The notes below the pieces were generated by a model. That model saw nothing but the letters and a program-made list of their open reading frames with translations, was not told where the DNA came from and made no database searches. This document shows, one piece after another, positions 63,500 to 64,000 of a stretch of DNA of 64,000 nucleotides (position 1 is its first letter; each line of letters begins with the position of its first letter). The translations under genes were made by a program, and so were the position numbers. This stretch comes from Serripes groenlandicus (taxonomy: Eukaryota; Mollusca; Bivalvia; Cardiida; Cardiidae), in NCBI GenBank assembly GCA_031761405.1, contig JASEVX010000003.1, positions 141,802,700 through 141,866,699 of the forward strand, written 5' to 3'.

Positions 63500-63640
63500 A
63501 TCTTTTGATGCATCTACAGCAGAAGACTTTTGAAAACATTGTGGCAAAGGGAGATATAACTCATAAAGAGATATATTTCTTCTTTTGCCACAATGTTTTC
63601 AACTCTATTCAGTAATTAACCTTTCCCCACATACAGACAA
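63500..63640 (+). mobile_element. TTAA-230 left half
   Basis: GATGCATCTACAGCAGAAGA, CATTGTGGCAAAGGGAGATA and the inverse TCTTTTGCCACAATG. Confidence 0.65.
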
Positions 63641-63707
63641 TTGCTAAAAGCTTATATAGTTCCTCTCCATAAGTCTGTAGTAACTTAAGCGAACAGTTTT
63701 TAAAATT

Positions 63708-63952
63708 TTAACCCTTTCCCACATCAAACAAATCTGCAGGAGACTAAAACATTAAGATAAAAATATGGAAACTATAAATGACAGAACAATTATTGAATAA
63801 AGTTAAAAACATAGTGGAAAAAGGAGAAAAAATGCTCATCATAACCAGTTTCTCCTTTTACCAAAATGTTTTTAAAAATTGTCTGCGTCCTATTTTTGTC
63901 TAGATGTTAAGAATCATTTGCTGTAGATTTGTTGTATGTGGAAAAGAGTAAA
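63708..63952. mobile_element. TTAA-230 MITE with two short arms
   Basis: TTAACCCTTTCCCACATCAA-ACAAATCTGCAGG and GTAGATTTGTTGTATGTGG are both short-arm type. Hairpin AAATGCTCATCATAACCAGTTT. Confidence 0.7.
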
Positions 63953-64000
63953 GTTTTGTACCAAGATTTTCCCACAATGTCTTCAGAACTCATCAACTTA

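Overview
This window is animal nuclear DNA: AT-rich, intron-split and crowded with repeats. The repeat style (tRNA-derived SINEs, palindromic MITEs, short tandem arrays inside dispersed elements) and the protein sequences suggest a mollusc, most likely a bivalve. The species is inference. I see no prokaryotic operon, phage, CRISPR array or rRNA.

Two genes are well supported. (1) On the plus strand, three coding exons (13029-13411, 14846-14975, 17589-23639) join in frame into a C2H2 zinc-finger protein of 2187 residues with about 24 fingers, acidic/serine runs and basic patches. At least one 5' UTR exon precedes the ATG. (2) On the minus strand, nine or ten exons between 62453 and 41909 encode most of the CED-6/GULP1 engulfment adaptor: the PTB domain (its N-terminal part lies beyond the right edge), a leucine-zipper coiled coil, a long proline/serine-rich linker with NPF and DPF motifs, and the conserved C-terminus with its stop. 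All splice phases agree. One extra 66-nt, phase-0 exon (59638-59703) would add 22 residues to a loop of the PTB domain and looks like a cassette exon.

Most of the remainder is repeats. The dominant family, called TTAA-230 here, is a non-autonomous palindromic MITE bounded by TTAACCCTTTCCC and its complement, typically 230 bp long, with a strong inner hairpin. I find more than 45 recognisable copies. TTAA ends and C-rich tips suggest piggyBac-type mobilisation; no transposase is present. Other repeats are a GAGCCGT...ACGGCTC foldback family, tRNA-headed SINEs (two with 15-bp target duplications), an element carrying AGGTCA direct repeats as one copy near 62.8 kb and six copies near 7 kb, and several tandem arrays inside dispersed elements.

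Layout: 1-2.0 kb SINEs and foldbacks; 2.0-4.8 kb tandem arrays and a duplicated degenerate fragment; 5.0-7.6 kb foldbacks and the AGGTCA array; 7.6-12.7 kb mostly unrecognised, with a 400-bp inverted duplication; 12.8-23.6 kb the zinc-finger gene; 24-41.9 kb MITE-rich intergenic DNA; 41.9-62.5 kb the GULP1 gene with repeat-filled introns; 62.5-64 kb further GULP1 intron. The two genes converge and show no evident functional link.
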